A DNA stretch of 64,000 nucleotides, from positions 1 through 64,000 of the forward strand of contig NZ_JAGGOK010000010.1 of NCBI RefSeq assembly GCF_018614615.1, in the 5' to 3' direction. Origin of the DNA: Streptomyces sp. ISL-100. Its GTDB lineage: Bacteria; Actinomycetota; Actinomycetes; Streptomycetales; Streptomycetaceae. Position 1 is the first letter of the stretch, and each line of letters begins with the position of its first letter. Shown piece by piece: positions 43,588 to 54,405 of this stretch. The translations under genes were made by a program, and so were the position numbers. Under the pieces are notes generated by a model, which ran no database searches, was not told where the DNA came from, and saw nothing but the letters and a program-made list of their open reading frames with translations.

Positions 43588-43896
43588 GTGCCCGGACGTT
43601 CGACCGCCTCCGCCACTCATGCCGCCGGTCCTGCCGGCGACACTGTCGGCGAGGTGGTCCGGTGGGCCGCGTTCAGCTGCGCCCTCGTCCCCGTGGTGCT
43701 CGTCATGTACGGGACGTCGTTCGGCGCGGCGGCCGCTGCGGCACTGGGGCTCGCGGCCGTGACCGCCGCCTGCCGGGTACTCCTGCGCCGGTCCGAGCGC
43801 GCGGCGGTCACGGCGGCACGGAGGCAGGAAGAGGCGAAGGTGCCGGGGGCGCGCCGGGGCGGGCGTCATGCTGGACCAAGTGCGCCGGGAGAATGA
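43588..43896 (+). CDS. Small membrane protein, conserved hypothetical
   Basis: A 102-residue protein from GTG 43588, with gaggag a few bases upstream. Two hydrophobic segments (about residues 25-42 and 44-62), then a basic cytoplasmic-type tail with repeated Arg, Ala and Gly. The gene lies upstream of adpA in the same direction but with a 368-base gap. Function unknown. Confidence 0.6.
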   Translation: MPGRSTASATHAAGPAGDTVGEVVRWAAFSCALVPVVLVMYGTSFGAAAAAALGLAAVTAACRVLLRRSERAAVTAARRQEEAKVPGARRGGRHAGPSAPGE

Positions 43897-44264
43897 CGGA
43901 CTCGCACACACGAGCCCGTACCTTTTCAGCCAACTTCTGGCCGCTACCCAATCGTTGCCGAAATGGCCTCCCCACCCCCGTTCCACCTGGCATGAAAGGA
44001 CCGTCTCCGGCCAATGCACCCTACGGGGACGGGCCATGAGCGGGACGCGCACTTCCCTGCGAGGCCCTTGAGTGGAACGCTTCGTGATCGAATGCTTCGC
44101 GCCAAGTGGCCTTGTCGACATAGTGCTGAATGCCGAAGTTGTCACGCCGGCACCACCGGACACAGTAGATTCGATCATGGGTATATACGGCGGGGGAATC
44201 ATGCAGGACCGAGGGGAAACGTGCAGGACCGAGAGGACGCGAACACCAAGGGGGGCTTAGCGTC
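43897..44264 (+). promoter_or_regulatory. Long upstream region of adpA
   Basis: No gene I can support lies here; a 62-codon ORF (44072-44260) has no good start context. adpA genes are known for long upstream regions with several regulator sites (AdpA itself, BldD, ArpA). A direct repeat, gcaggaccgag, occurs twice at about 44203 and 44221, close to the start codon. I cannot place the individual binding sites. Confidence 0.5.
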
Positions 44265-45491
44265 ATGAGCCAGGACTCCACTGCCGTACCGGAGGCCGCA
44301 CGGAAGCTCTCCGGACGCCGCCGCCGGGAGATCGTAGCGGTGCTGCTCTTCAGCGGCGGCCCCATCTTCGAGAGCTCCATTCCGCTCTCCGTGTTCGGCA
44401 TCGACCGGCAGGACGCCGGCGTTCCCCGTTACCGGCTGCTGGTCTGCGCCGGCGAGGACGGGCCGCTGCGCACCACGGGAGGGCTCGAACTGACCGCCCC
44501 CTACGGCCTGGAGGCGATGAGCAGAGCGGGCACCGTCGTCGTACCGGCGTGGCGGTCCATCACCTCGCCACCACCGCCGGAAGCGCTCGACGCGCTGCGC
44601 CGCGCGCACGAGGAGGGCGCCCGCATCGTCGGGCTGTGCACCGGCGCCTTCGTACTGGCGGCAGCCGGGCTGCTCGACGGCCGCCCGGCCACCACGCACT
44701 GGATGTACGCCCCGACGCTCGCCAAGCGCTATCCGTCGGTCCACGTCGACCCGCGCGAGCTCTTCGTCGACGACGGCGACGTCCTCACGTCGGCCGGCAC
44801 GGCGGCCGGAATCGACCTGTGCCTGCACATCGTCCGTACGGACCACGGCACCGAGGCGGCAGGGGCACTGGCCCGCAGGCTGGTCGTACCTCCGCGCCGG
44901 AGCGGCGGCCAGGAGCGCTATCTCGACAGGTCTTTACCGGAGGAGATCGGCGCCGACCCGCTGGCCGAGGTCGTCGCCTGGGCGCTGGAGCATCTCCACG
45001 AGCAGTTCGACGTGGAGACGCTGGCCGCGCGCGCCTATATGAGCCGCCGCACCTTCGACCGGCGTTTTCGTTCCCTCACCGGGAGCGCTCCCCTGCAGTG
45101 GCTGATCACCCAGCGGGTGCTTCAGGCGCAGCGTCTGCTGGAGACGTCCGACTACTCGGTCGACGAGGTCGCGGGCCGCTGCGGCTTCCGCTCGCCGGTC
45201 GCGCTGCGCGGGCATTTCCGTCGCCAGCTTGGCTCGTCCCCGGCCGCATACCGGGCGGCGTACCGTGCCCGGCGCCCGCAGAGCGAGATGCACTCGGTCC
45301 CGTCAGGGCTGTCCGGGGGCGGCCAGGTCCCCGACTCGGTGCCGCAGCACGCCAGGCGTACGGCAGCGGCGGCCGCACAGGCGGGCCCGTCAGCGACCAC
45401 GTCGACCCACGAGCCGGGCAAGCCCAGCTCCGATGTGTACGCCCCCGGCCGCCCGACGCTGCCCGGCCAGCGGGATCGCCCCGTAGGGTGA
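44265..45491 (+). CDS. adpA: AdpA, central developmental regulator with TTA codon
   Basis: A 408-residue protein with the AdpA architecture. N-terminal DJ-1/PfpI-like domain (about 25-200, including GLCTGAFVLAAAGLLDGR), then the AraC double helix-turn-helix (about 235-325, MSRRTFDRRFRSLTGSAPLQWL and EVAGRCGFRSPVALRGHFRRQLGSSPAAYR), and a low-complexity C-terminus. Codon 224 is TTA (44934-44936), in the linker between domains, so translation needs the bldA tRNA, as in other adpA genes. It controls aerial growth and secondary metabolism. The start ATG 44265 follows ggggggc. Confidence 0.95.
   Translation: MSQDSTAVPEAARKLSGRRRREIVAVLLFSGGPIFESSIPLSVFGIDRQDAGVPRYRLLVCAGEDGPLRTTGGLELTAPYGLEAMSRAGTVVVPAWRSITSPPPPEALDALRRAHEEGARIVGLCTGAFVLAAAGLLDGRPATTHWMYAPTLAKRYPSVHVDPRELFVDDGDVLTSAGTAAGIDLCLHIVRTDHGTEAAGALARRLVVPPRRSGGQERYLDRSLPEEIGADPLAEVVAWALEHLHEQFDVETLAARAYMSRRTFDRRFRSLTGSAPLQWLITQRVLQAQRLLETSDYSVDEVAGRCGFRSPVALRGHFRRQLGSSPAAYRAAYRARRPQSEMHSVPSGLSGGGQVPDSVPQHARRTAAAAAQAGPSATTSTHEPGKPSSDVYAPGRPTLPGQRDRPVG
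44934..44936 (+). promoter_or_regulatory. TTA codon in adpA (bldA-dependent)
   Basis: In-frame leucine codon TTA at residue 224, between the two domains. In Streptomyces TTA is read by the developmentally controlled bldA tRNA, making it a translational switch. Confidence 0.9.
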
Positions 45492-45496
45492 GACAC

Positions 45497-46105
45497 ATGA
45501 ACGATCGCATGGTGTGGATCGACTGCGAGATGACCGGGCTCTCGCTGACGGACGACGCACTCATTGAGGTGGCCGCACTGGTCACCGACTCGGAGCTCAA
45601 CGTACTCGGCGAAGGGGTGGACATCGTGATCCGCCCGCCGGACGCGGCCCTGGAGACCATGCCCGAGGTGGTGCGGCAGATGCACACCGCCTCGGGCCTG
45701 CTCGACGAGCTGGCCGGCGGAACGACGCTGGCCGACGCCGAGGAACAGGTCCTGGCCTACGTGAAGAAACACGTGAAGGAGCCCGGCAAGGCCCCGCTGT
45801 GCGGAAACTCGGTCGGCACCGACCGCGGGTTCCTGCTGCGGGACATGTCGGAGCTGGAGGCGTACCTCCACTACCGGATCGTGGATGTCTCGTCGATCAA
45901 GGAGCTGTCCCGCCGCTGGTACCCGCGGGCCTACTTCAACAGCCCGGAGAAAAACGGCAACCACCGGGCGCTCGCCGACATCAAGGACTCCATCGCGGAG
46001 CTGCGCTACTACCGGGAAGCGGTCTTCGTGCCGCAGCCCGGGCCCGACTCCGAAACGGCGAAGAAAATCGCCGCGAGGTACGTCCTGCCTGCGGAGCACG
46101 GGTAA
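45497..46105 (+). CDS. orn: Oligoribonuclease
   Basis: A 202-residue DEDDh 3'-5' exoribonuclease that degrades short RNA and pGpG. Exo motifs: DCEMTG (D, E) near the N-terminus, CGNSVGTDRGFL (D) in the centre, and NHRALADIKDSI (H, D) near the C-terminus. The ATG at 45497 lies 6 bases after the adpA stop, an adpA-ornA order conserved in Streptomyces. It ends shortly before the tRNA gene. Confidence 0.96.
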   Translation: MNDRMVWIDCEMTGLSLTDDALIEVAALVTDSELNVLGEGVDIVIRPPDAALETMPEVVRQMHTASGLLDELAGGTTLADAEEQVLAYVKKHVKEPGKAPLCGNSVGTDRGFLLRDMSELEAYLHYRIVDVSSIKELSRRWYPRAYFNSPEKNGNHRALADIKDSIAELRYYREAVFVPQPGPDSETAKKIAARYVLPAEHG

Positions 46106-46197
46106 TAAACATCCGGTGAGGCCCGGTTAAACCCTGGCGCGAGCACCCTCTGGGACCCTGTACACTTTTTCTCAGCCGGTCGGAAACGACCGGCCAC

Positions 46198-46271
46198 GGT
46201 GGGTGTAGCTCAGTTGGTAGAGCACCTGGTTGTGGTCCAGGTGGCCGCGGGTTCAAGTCCCGTCACTCACC
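46198..46271 (+). tRNA. tRNA-His (GTG anticodon)
   Basis: Cloverleaf with acceptor GTGGGTG/CACTCAC (46199-46205/46264-46270), an extra 5' G at 46198 opposite C73 as in tRNA-His, the D arm gctcagttggtagagc, the anticodon stem cctgg/ccagg with GTG at 46232-46234, and T arm gcggg-ttcaagt-cccgt. CCA is not encoded. Confidence 0.97.
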
Positions 46272-46276
46272 CTGAT

Positions 46277-46324
46277 CGATCCGAGCCCCTGACCTGGAAA
46301 CAGGTCAGGGGCTCGGATCGTTTT
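46277..46324 (+). terminator. Strong terminator after tRNA-His
   Basis: Perfect 20-base arms cgatccgagcccctgacctg (46277-46296) and its complement (46301-46320), a gaaa tetraloop, then tttt. A classic intrinsic terminator. Confidence 0.93.
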
Positions 46325-46334
46325 GCTGCCTCCG

Positions 46335-46368
46335 TCATGGCCATGCACGGGTCATGGCCATGCACGGG
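46335..46368. repeat. Tandem 17-mer after the tRNA terminator
   Basis: Two perfect copies of tcatggccatgcacggg, then the start of a third, abutting the cebR stop codon. Each unit contains atggccat. No role is evident. Confidence 0.85.
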
Positions 46369-47436
46369 TCATGACGACGTACGGGTCACCAGCTCCGTCG
46401 GGAACACGCTCTGGCGCGGGGCGGTGATCCTGCGCGTGCCCTCCGGACGCCGGTCGGCGATCTCTTCCAGCAGGACGCGGGTCATCTCGCGGCCCATTTC
46501 CTCGATCGGCACCCGGACGCTGGTCAGCGGCGGGTCCATGTGGCGGGCGATGGGCGAGTCGTCGAAGCCGACCAGCGCCACATCGCCGGGGACACTCCGC
46601 CCTTGCTCGCGCAGGACCTGGCGGGCGCCCGCCGCCATCACATCCGATGCGACGAAGACCGCGTCCAGGTGGGGACTGCGTTCGAGCAGGTCGGTCATGG
46701 CGCGGCGGCCGCCCTCCTCGGTGAAGTCCGCGGGGGCGATCAGCCGCTCGTCCACGCCGAGGCCGGCCGCGGCCAGGGCCTGGCGGTAGCCGTCGAGACG
46801 GCACTGGGCGCCGTACACCTCCAGTCGTCCTGTGATGGTGGCTATCGTGCGCCGGCCGCGGGATATGAGGTGAGTCACGGCGCCGCGCGCGCCCGTCACG
46901 TTGTCCGCGTCGACACAGGGCAGCGGCTCGTCCTCGGAGCGGCGGCCGCTGATGACCGTCGGGATGCCGAGCCGGACCAGCTGCTCGGGCAGCGGATCGT
47001 CGGCGCGTACGGAGACGAGCAGGACGCCGTCGACACGGTGCCCGGCGAGGTAGTGAGCCAGGCGGCCGCGCTCGCGGTCGCTGCCGACGATGGTGAGCAG
47101 CAGCTGCATCTCGGTGCTGTCGAGGGCGGCGCCGACGCCGCGCACGATGTCGGAGAAGTACGGCTCGGCGAAGAACCGCGACTCGACCTCCGGGACGACG
47201 AGCGCGACGGCGTCGGTGCGGTTGGCGGCAAGGGCGCGGGCCGCGCGGTTCGGTACGTACCCCAGCTCGTCCACCGCTGCCTCGACGGCGGCGCGGGTCT
47301 CTTCGCTCACGCGCGGGGAGCCGTTGACCACCCGGGAGACGGTGCCCCGGCCCACACCGGCGCGTGCGGCCACTTCTTCAAGGGTCGGCCGTCCGCCGCT
47401 CCGGCCCCCTTGGCTCCGGATTCCACGAGTCACCAT
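46369..47436 (-). CDS. cebR: CebR, LacI-family cellobiose repressor
   Basis: A 355-residue LacI-type repressor. The start ATG 47436 follows ggggagg. DNA-binding domain residues 15-65: RPTLEEVAARAGVGRGTVSRVVNGSPRVSEETRAAVEAAVDELGYVPN. The rest is a sugar-binding core. Its context (cebEFG and bglC downstream, a TGGGAGCGCTCCCA site between) identifies it as CebR, whose effector is cellobiose/cellotriose. It is divergent from cebE. Confidence 0.93.
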   Translation of the reverse strand: MVTRGIRSQGGRSGGRPTLEEVAARAGVGRGTVSRVVNGSPRVSEETRAAVEAAVDELGYVPNRAARALAANRTDAVALVVPEVESRFFAEPYFSDIVRGVGAALDSTEMQLLLTIVGSDRERGRLAHYLAGHRVDGVLLVSVRADDPLPEQLVRLGIPTVISGRRSEDEPLPCVDADNVTGARGAVTHLISRGRRTIATITGRLEVYGAQCRLDGYRQALAAAGLGVDERLIAPADFTEEGGRRAMTDLLERSPHLDAVFVASDVMAAGARQVLREQGRSVPGDVALVGFDDSPIARHMDPPLTSVRVPIEEMGREMTRVLLEEIADRRPEGTRRITAPRQSVFPTELVTRTSS

Positions 47437-47599
47437 CGTCCCGACCTCCCCATATCGTGCACCGTTCGGTCGCCGTCCGGTGGCCGTCCGGTGGCCGTCC
47501 GGCGCTGCGCAATATCTCATAGCGGTCTCGGACAGCAAATCCCGCGTCCGGTGCCTTGACACCCCCGCAGGGAGCCGCGAACCTTCAACACATCACACA

Positions 47600-47613
47600 T
47601 GGGAGCGCTCCCA
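47600..47613. promoter_or_regulatory. CebR operator
   Basis: tgggagcgctccca, the perfect 14-base CebR box, lies 117 bases upstream of the cebE start, where it can block transcription of cebEFG-bglC. Confidence 0.95.
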
Positions 47614-47729
47614 CAGTACCTGACTCATACATATCCCGCACGTTCCCCGCCCGGGCCGCAGCCGCAACTCAGGGGCTCATCAACGCAGTTGGCCGGGGGG
47701 TCGGCACGTCAGGGCACAAGGAGGACGCA

Positions 47730-49064
47730 ATGCGCATCAGCACCCGTACGCCTCGCCGGGCGGTGGTAGTCGCCGCTGTGGTCGCACTCGGCGCGGGCCT
47801 GCTCGGCGGCTGCGCCGAGGACAGCGACGAGGCAGCCGGCGGCTCCGGCGGCAGTAAGAAGGACGCCAGGGGCAAGACGACCATCGAGATCGGCACCTTC
47901 GGCGTCTTCGGCTACAAACAGGCCGGGCTCTACGACGAGTACATGAAGCTGCACCCCGAGATCGTCATCAAGGAGGACGTGACCGAGCGCGTCGACACGT
48001 ACTACCCGGAACTGCTGACGCACCTCGCGGCCAACAGCGGCCTCCAGGACATCCAGGCCATAGAGGTCGGGAACATCAACGAGATCGCCACCACGCAGGC
48101 CGACAAGTTCGAGGACCTTTCAAAGGCGCCCGGTGTCGACAAGTCGAACTGGCTGGACTGGAAGTGGGCGCAGGCGTCCACCAAGGACGGGCGGACTATC
48201 GCGCTCGGTACGGACATCGGGCCCATGGGCATGTGTTATCGCAAGGACCTGTTTAAGAAGGCAGGGCTCCCGACCGACCGCGAGGCGGTGGGCAAGCTGT
48301 GGGCGGGCGACTGGCAGAAGTACGTCGACGCGGGCGAGGACTACAAGGCGAAGGGCCCCAAGGGCACCACGTTCACCGACTCGGCCGCCGGTCTCTTCGC
48401 CGCCGTCAACAACGGTTACGCGCAGCGGTTCTACGACAGCGACGGCAAGCTGATCTACAAGGACAGCCCCGCCGTGAAGACCGCCTGGGACCTGGCGATG
48501 CAGGCGGCGGAGGGCGGCCTGACCGGAAAGCTGAAGCAGTTCGACAAGGCGTGGGACCAGGCGTACGCCAACGGGGCCTTCGCCACCGTCTCCTGCCCGC
48601 CGTGGATGCTCGGTTACATCAAGGAGAAGGCGGGCAAGGCGGGCGAGGACAAGTGGGACGTCGCGGCGGCCCCGAAGCCCGCCAACTGGGGCGGCTCGTT
48701 CATCGGCGTACCGAAGGCGGCCAAGAACAAGGCGGAGGCGATCAAACTCGCAGCCTGGCTGACCGCACCCGAACAGCAGGCGAAGCTCTTCGACAAGCAG
48801 GCGAGCTTCCCGTCCACCCCGCCGGCGTACGACCTGGACGTGGTCTCCGGCGCCAAGAACCCGTACTTCGGCGACGCGCCGACCGGGCAGCTCTTCGCTG
48901 AGGCGGCCAAGGGCATCCCGACGCTGGTGCTCGGCCCGAAGGACCAGCAGATCGGTACCGCTTTCGGTGATGTCGGCATCCTCCAGGTGGAGCAGCAGGG
49001 CAAGAGCCCGGAGGAGGGCTGGAAGGCGGCCCTGAAGGAGATCGACAACGCGGTGGACGGCTGA
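47730..49064 (+). CDS. cebE: CebE, cellobiose/cello-oligosaccharide-binding lipoprotein
   Basis: A 444-residue extracellular solute-binding protein. Lipobox LLGGC near residue 28, then a Ser/Gly/Lys linker. The mature protein has the family pattern TTIEIGTFGVFGYKQAGLYDEY and a C-terminal region, DQQIGTAFGDVGILQVEQQGKSPEEGW. ATG 47730, with aaggagg upstream. It captures cellobiose/cellotriose for the CebFG permease; the ATPase (MsiK) is encoded elsewhere, as is normal for Streptomyces. The stop overlaps the next start (TGATG). Confidence 0.95.
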   Translation: MRISTRTPRRAVVVAAVVALGAGLLGGCAEDSDEAAGGSGGSKKDARGKTTIEIGTFGVFGYKQAGLYDEYMKLHPEIVIKEDVTERVDTYYPELLTHLAANSGLQDIQAIEVGNINEIATTQADKFEDLSKAPGVDKSNWLDWKWAQASTKDGRTIALGTDIGPMGMCYRKDLFKKAGLPTDREAVGKLWAGDWQKYVDAGEDYKAKGPKGTTFTDSAAGLFAAVNNGYAQRFYDSDGKLIYKDSPAVKTAWDLAMQAAEGGLTGKLKQFDKAWDQAYANGAFATVSCPPWMLGYIKEKAGKAGEDKWDVAAAPKPANWGGSFIGVPKAAKNKAEAIKLAAWLTAPEQQAKLFDKQASFPSTPPAYDLDVVSGAKNPYFGDAPTGQLFAEAAKGIPTLVLGPKDQQIGTAFGDVGILQVEQQGKSPEEGWKAALKEIDNAVDG

Positions 49065-50113
49065 TGCGTCCGTACACCGACCAGTCAGACCTGTCCGACC
49101 GGTCCGAACAGGCTGCGTCCCCCTCGGCGGGGGACGCGGTCCCGGCCGCGAACCGCCGGGGGACGGTGGCGGTCGAGCGGCCGGGGGGCACGGACCGCCG
49201 CCGGGTGTGGCGGAGCAGGCGCTACCGCTGGGACACGAAGTACAGCCCGTACGCCTTCGTCGCGCCCTTCTTCGTCTTCTTCGCGGCCTTCGGGGTCTTC
49301 CCACTCCTCTATACGGGCTGGTCGTCGCTGCACCGCGTATCGCTGTCGGCGCCGAACGACATGCAGTGGGTGGGGCTGCACAACTACACGCGGCTGCTGG
49401 AGGACGAGTTCTTCTGGAACGCACTGCGCAACACCTTCACCATCGGGATCATCTCGACGGTGCCGCAGCTGCTGATGGCGCTCGGCATCGCGCATCTGCT
49501 CAATTACCGGCTGCGTGCCTCGGGTTTCTTCCGGGTCGCGATCCTGACTCCGTACGCCACTTCGGTGGCGGCGGCGACGCTCGTCTTCGTGCTCCTCTTC
49601 GGGCGCGACTACGGAATGATCAACTGGGCGCTGGACGCCGTGGGGCTCGGGAAGGTCGACTGGCAGAGCGGGACCCTGTCGTCGCAGGTCGCGGTCTCGA
49701 CGATCGTGATCTGGCGGTGGACGGGCTACAACGCGCTGATCTATCTGGCCGCGATGCAGGCTGTACCGAACGACCTGTACGAGTCGGCGGCGCTGGACGG
49801 GGCGACCAGGTGGCAGCAGTTCATCCACGTCACCATCCCCTCGCTGCGGCCGACGATCCTCTTCACCGTCGTCGTCTCGACGATCGGCGCGACGCAACTG
49901 TTCGGTGAGCCCCTGCTGTTCGGCGGGGCGGGCGGGCAGAAGGGCGGGGCGTCGCACCAGTTCCAGACGCTGGGCCTGTACCTCTACGAGCAGGGCTGGT
50001 TCAACTTCCACCTCGGGCGCGCTTCCGCGATCGCCTGGGCGATGTTCCTGATTCTGCTGATCGTCGCGGGCGTGTACCTGCTGATCGCCCGCCGCCTGAG
50101 GAAGAGCGAATGA
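49064..50113 (+). CDS. cebF: CebF, ABC sugar permease
   Basis: A 349-residue MalF-type permease with a long charged N-terminal tail (about 65 residues) and six membrane helices. The EAA loop (ESAALDGATRWQQFIHVTIPSLRPTI) for ATPase contact lies near residue 245. ATG 49064 overlaps the cebE stop by one base, and its stop overlaps cebG, indicating tight coupling. Confidence 0.94.
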   Translation: MRPYTDQSDLSDRSEQAASPSAGDAVPAANRRGTVAVERPGGTDRRRVWRSRRYRWDTKYSPYAFVAPFFVFFAAFGVFPLLYTGWSSLHRVSLSAPNDMQWVGLHNYTRLLEDEFFWNALRNTFTIGIISTVPQLLMALGIAHLLNYRLRASGFFRVAILTPYATSVAAATLVFVLLFGRDYGMINWALDAVGLGKVDWQSGTLSSQVAVSTIVIWRWTGYNALIYLAAMQAVPNDLYESAALDGATRWQQFIHVTIPSLRPTILFTVVVSTIGATQLFGEPLLFGGAGGQKGGASHQFQTLGLYLYEQGWFNFHLGRASAIAWAMFLILLIVAGVYLLIARRLRKSE

Positions 50114-50976
50114 CGACGATGACGAAGATGACGAAATTGCCGGGCGTTCGCGCCGGTCGCCATCTGCACGGCGGCCCCCTCACGTACGCCGTGTTGATCA
50201 TCTTCACGGTCGGGTCGCTGTTCCCCCTCGTATGGACGGCGATCGCCGCCTCCCGCAACAGCACCCGGCTGTCGCAGACGCCGCCGCCGTTCTGGTTCGG
50301 CGGCAACCTCTTCAAAAATCTCCAGACGGCGTGGACCGACGCCAACATGGGCCTGGCGCTGCTCAATACGGCGGTGGTGGCCGGGACGATCGCGCTGGGT
50401 ACGGTGCTCTTCTCGACCCTCGCGGGCTTCGCGTTCGCCAAGCTGCGCTTCCGCTTCAAGAACCTGCTGATGCTGCTGGTCGTGGCCACGATGATGGTGC
50501 CGCCGCAGCTCAGCGTCGTACCCCTGTTCATGACGGTCGCGGAGCTGGAGTGGACCGACCAGCTCCAGGCCGTCATCCTGCCGACTCTCGTCAGCGCCTT
50601 CGGGGTCTTCTTCATGCGCCAGTACCTGGTGCAGGCGCTGCCCAGCGAACTGGTCGAGGCGGCGCGGGTGGACGGCGCGAGCAGTCTTCGCATCATCTGG
50701 CACATCGTCTTCCCGGCGGCGCGTCCGGCGATGGCGGTGCTGGGCATGCTCACGTTCGTGGCCGCCTGGAACGACTTCTTCTGGCCGATCATCGCCCTCA
50801 CCCAGGACAACCCGACCGTGCAGGTGGCGCTCGCCAACCTCGGCCAGGGATTCGTCCCGGACCAGTCGGTCATCATGGCCGGCGCGCTGCTCGGCACGCT
50901 GCCGCTGCTGCTGGCCTTCGTGCTGTTCGGGAGGCAGATCGTGGGCGGGATCATGCAGGGCGCGGTCAAGGGCTGA
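50110..50976 (+). CDS. cebG: CebG, ABC sugar permease
   Basis: A 288-residue MalG-type permease with six helices and an EAA motif ([26 protein letters not shown]) near residue 185. It pairs with CebF. The first residues contain several Met (MTTMTKMTK); the start at 50110 overlaps the cebF stop by 4 bases, but ATG 50119 and 50128 are alternatives. Confidence 0.94.
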   Translation: MTTMTKMTKLPGVRAGRHLHGGPLTYAVLIIFTVGSLFPLVWTAIAASRNSTRLSQTPPPFWFGGNLFKNLQTAWTDANMGLALLNTAVVAGTIALGTVLFSTLAGFAFAKLRFRFKNLLMLLVVATMMVPPQLSVVPLFMTVAELEWTDQLQAVILPTLVSAFGVFFMRQYLVQALPSELVEAARVDGASSLRIIWHIVFPAARPAMAVLGMLTFVAAWNDFFWPIIALTQDNPTVQVALANLGQGFVPDQSVIMAGALLGTLPLLLAFVLFGRQIVGGIMQGAVKG

Positions 50977-51025
50977 CTTTCCCTCTCCCCTATTCCCTCT
51001 CCTATCTCCTACCAGGAGGACTTCC

Positions 51026-52474
<1,449 letters not shown>

Positions 52475-52606
52475 CTCCCCCCACGGTGGCTGTCGATGAA
52501 TCAGTCGAACCAGGTGCCTTGGACGACGACGATGTCCCCGGCCGCCCGGATCGCACGTGACGGCACCGCAACGCAGGCAGCGTCAGATCGAGAGCGCCCG
52601 TGGCAC

Positions 52607-53041
52607 TCACAGTGACGACCTGTCGAGCTTGAGCCGCCCGAGTTCGAACCAAGTCGCTTTGCCCCTACCGGGCCCGTGCGTACAGACGCCCCAGGCGTCG
52701 GCGCCGTACGAGATCAGCGTCATCCCCCGACCGCTCTCCTCGTCGGCGGCGGGTGCTCGGCACTCCGGGAGCCCCGGCGCGCCGTCATGGACGAGCACTC
52801 GGAGGCGGTGAGGGTCGGTCCATCCGGCGGAGAGAGTCACGGGGCTGGTGCACGCGGTGGTGCGGCAGGCGTTGACGGCGTTGGTGACGGCCTCGGAGGT
52901 GAGGAGGAGCGCGGCGTCGGTGAGGTCGGCCCGGCCTGCGACGGCGAGGAGTGTACGGACGGTCTCGCGGGCGGTGCGGACCCATACGGGGTCGGGCGGG
53001 AAGACGAGGGATACGTCGGTGGCGCGGGGCGGGTCCTCCAT
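52607..53041 (-). CDS. RsbW-like ATP-binding protein
   Basis: A 144-residue HATPase_c protein of the anti-sigma type: N-box LLTSEAVTNAVNACR (about residues 46-60), then VLVHDGAPGLPE and a G-box-like ESGRGMTLISYGADAWG, ending KATWFEL. It is divergent from the XRE regulator at 53275, the arrangement of the ATPase / XRE-DUF5753 / DUF397 trios common in Streptomyces. Partner sigma factor not in view. Confidence 0.85.
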   Translation of the reverse strand: MEDPPRATDVSLVFPPDPVWVRTARETVRTLLAVAGRADLTDAALLLTSEAVTNAVNACRTTACTSPVTLSAGWTDPHRLRVLVHDGAPGLPECRAPAADEESGRGMTLISYGADAWGVCTHGPGRGKATWFELGRLKLDRSSL

Positions 53042-53274
53042 GGGGGCCTCCTGTGAGCGCGCAGCGCGTTGTGGTGACCAGGTCCGCCCTCAAATTGCTT
53101 GGGGACGGGGGTACTTCCTCTTGCGGCGCGGTTGGCTCGGTCGCTCACGAAGGTAGGGAACGCGTTTGGTTAGGTGCAACCGTTTACCAGATATGTCACC
53201 AGAGTGGGTGACAGGCGAACGTTCCAGTGACCACGGGAGTTTGCACCGGCAGACTGCGCTGCAGGAGGTCGAAC

Positions 53275-54162
53275 ATGCCACCCAGGAGCAACCCCAGCGA
53301 GCGGCAGCGACGGCTCGGGCTCGAACTTCGCAAGCTCAGAAACGGTGCGGGGCTTTCCGGCGACCGGGCCGGCGCCCTGCTCGATGCGGACCGCACGAGG
53401 ATCAGCAACATCGAGGCGGGCCGGATCGACGTGTCCCGCAACCGGCTCTACAAGCTGCTGCGGGAGTACGGATGCCCACACGGCCCGTACTTCGACGGGC
53501 TCATGGAAATGGCACAGGAACTGGGAAAGGGGTGGTGGGACGACTTCAAGGACGCCATCGGACCGAGGGCGCGCGACCTTGCGGAACTGGAGTCTCGCTG
53601 CTCCGGCATCCGCATCCACGAGCCCCTTTTCATTCCAGGCATGTTCCAGACCGAGGATTACGCACGCGCGGTGGTCACCACGGCAGAGCAGGATCAGGAC
53701 CAGGAGCGTGTGGACCGTTACGTGAAGTTTCGCATGGCCAGGCAACGCGTCCTGACCGACCCCGACGCGGTCCCGTACCACGCAATCGTCCACGAGGCCG
53801 CTCTACGCCTGCACGTCGGCGGCACTGGAACGCTGCGCAAGCAGTTGCTGCGACTGATCGAGATCGCCCGCCTGCCCAACGTGACGCTCCAGATCTTCCC
53901 CTTCGAGCGCGGCGCTTACGCCGCGTTCAGCCGTCCGTTCATTCTCTTCAGCGGTGCGACACGGGAGTTGGACACCGTCTACATCGAACACCCGCTGAAG
54001 TCCGTCTTTCTGGGGGATGGAGATGCCAACGACAAGTACGGCAAGATGTTTGAGCGACTCGCCGAACTGGCGCTCGAGCCGGTCGATCCCGAGTCCGCAC
54101 CCGAGTCTCACGACAGCCGGGACTCGCTCAGTCTGATCCAGCACATCATGTACGAACTGTAG
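53275..54162 (+). CDS. XRE regulator with DUF5753 domain
   Basis: A 295-residue protein. Helix-turn-helix about 10-65 (LGLELRKLRNGAGLSGDRAGALLDADRTRISNIEAGR), then the DUF5753 domain with the typical phrase EPLFIPGMFQTEDYARAVV and LPNVTLQIFPFERGAYAAFSRPFILF. ATG 53275 has ggagg. Such genes usually accompany a DUF397 gene, as here (8 bases downstream), and are implicated in developmental control. The family resembles BldB/WhiJ-type loci. Confidence 0.9.
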   Translation: MPPRSNPSERQRRLGLELRKLRNGAGLSGDRAGALLDADRTRISNIEAGRIDVSRNRLYKLLREYGCPHGPYFDGLMEMAQELGKGWWDDFKDAIGPRARDLAELESRCSGIRIHEPLFIPGMFQTEDYARAVVTTAEQDQDQERVDRYVKFRMARQRVLTDPDAVPYHAIVHEAALRLHVGGTGTLRKQLLRLIEIARLPNVTLQIFPFERGAYAAFSRPFILFSGATRELDTVYIEHPLKSVFLGDGDANDKYGKMFERLAELALEPVDPESAPESHDSRDSLSLIQHIMYEL

Positions 54163-54170
54163 GGAGTCAG

Positions 54171-54362
54171 ATGCCGCAGCTCACCTGGCAGAAGTCCTCA
54201 TTCAGCACCGGCGGCGAGGGTGAATGCGTCGAGTTGGCAACCAGCGCCGCTGGCCACATCCACCTCCGGGAGAGCGACCGCCCCACGGAGATCACCACCG
54301 CGACGCCCACGGCCTTGGCAGCGCTGCTGAACGCGATCAAGGACGAGCGCATCGTGGGGTAG
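54171..54362 (+). CDS. DUF397 small protein
   Basis: A 63-residue DUF397 protein: the signature LTWQKSSFSTGGEGECVELA near the start, then HLRESDRPTEITTATPTALAALLNAI. ATG 54171, with ggagtcag upstream, 8 bases after the XRE stop. It probably works with the XRE protein as antagonist or partner, as at WhiJ-type loci. Confidence 0.9.
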   Translation: MPQLTWQKSSFSTGGEGECVELATSAAGHIHLRESDRPTEITTATPTALAALLNAIKDERIVG

Positions 54363-54405
54363 GGGCGGGGGCGTTGGCGGTCCCGGGGCGTTGATCGCTT
54401 CTGCG

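Noticed and set aside
44072..44260. 62-codon ORF just before adpA
   Set aside because: No ribosome-binding site, codon use unlike neighbours, and it lies in the known regulatory leader of adpA.
50977..51025. CebR box before bglC
   Set aside because: I looked for tgggagcgctccca or a close variant and found none; bglC probably depends on the cebE promoter.
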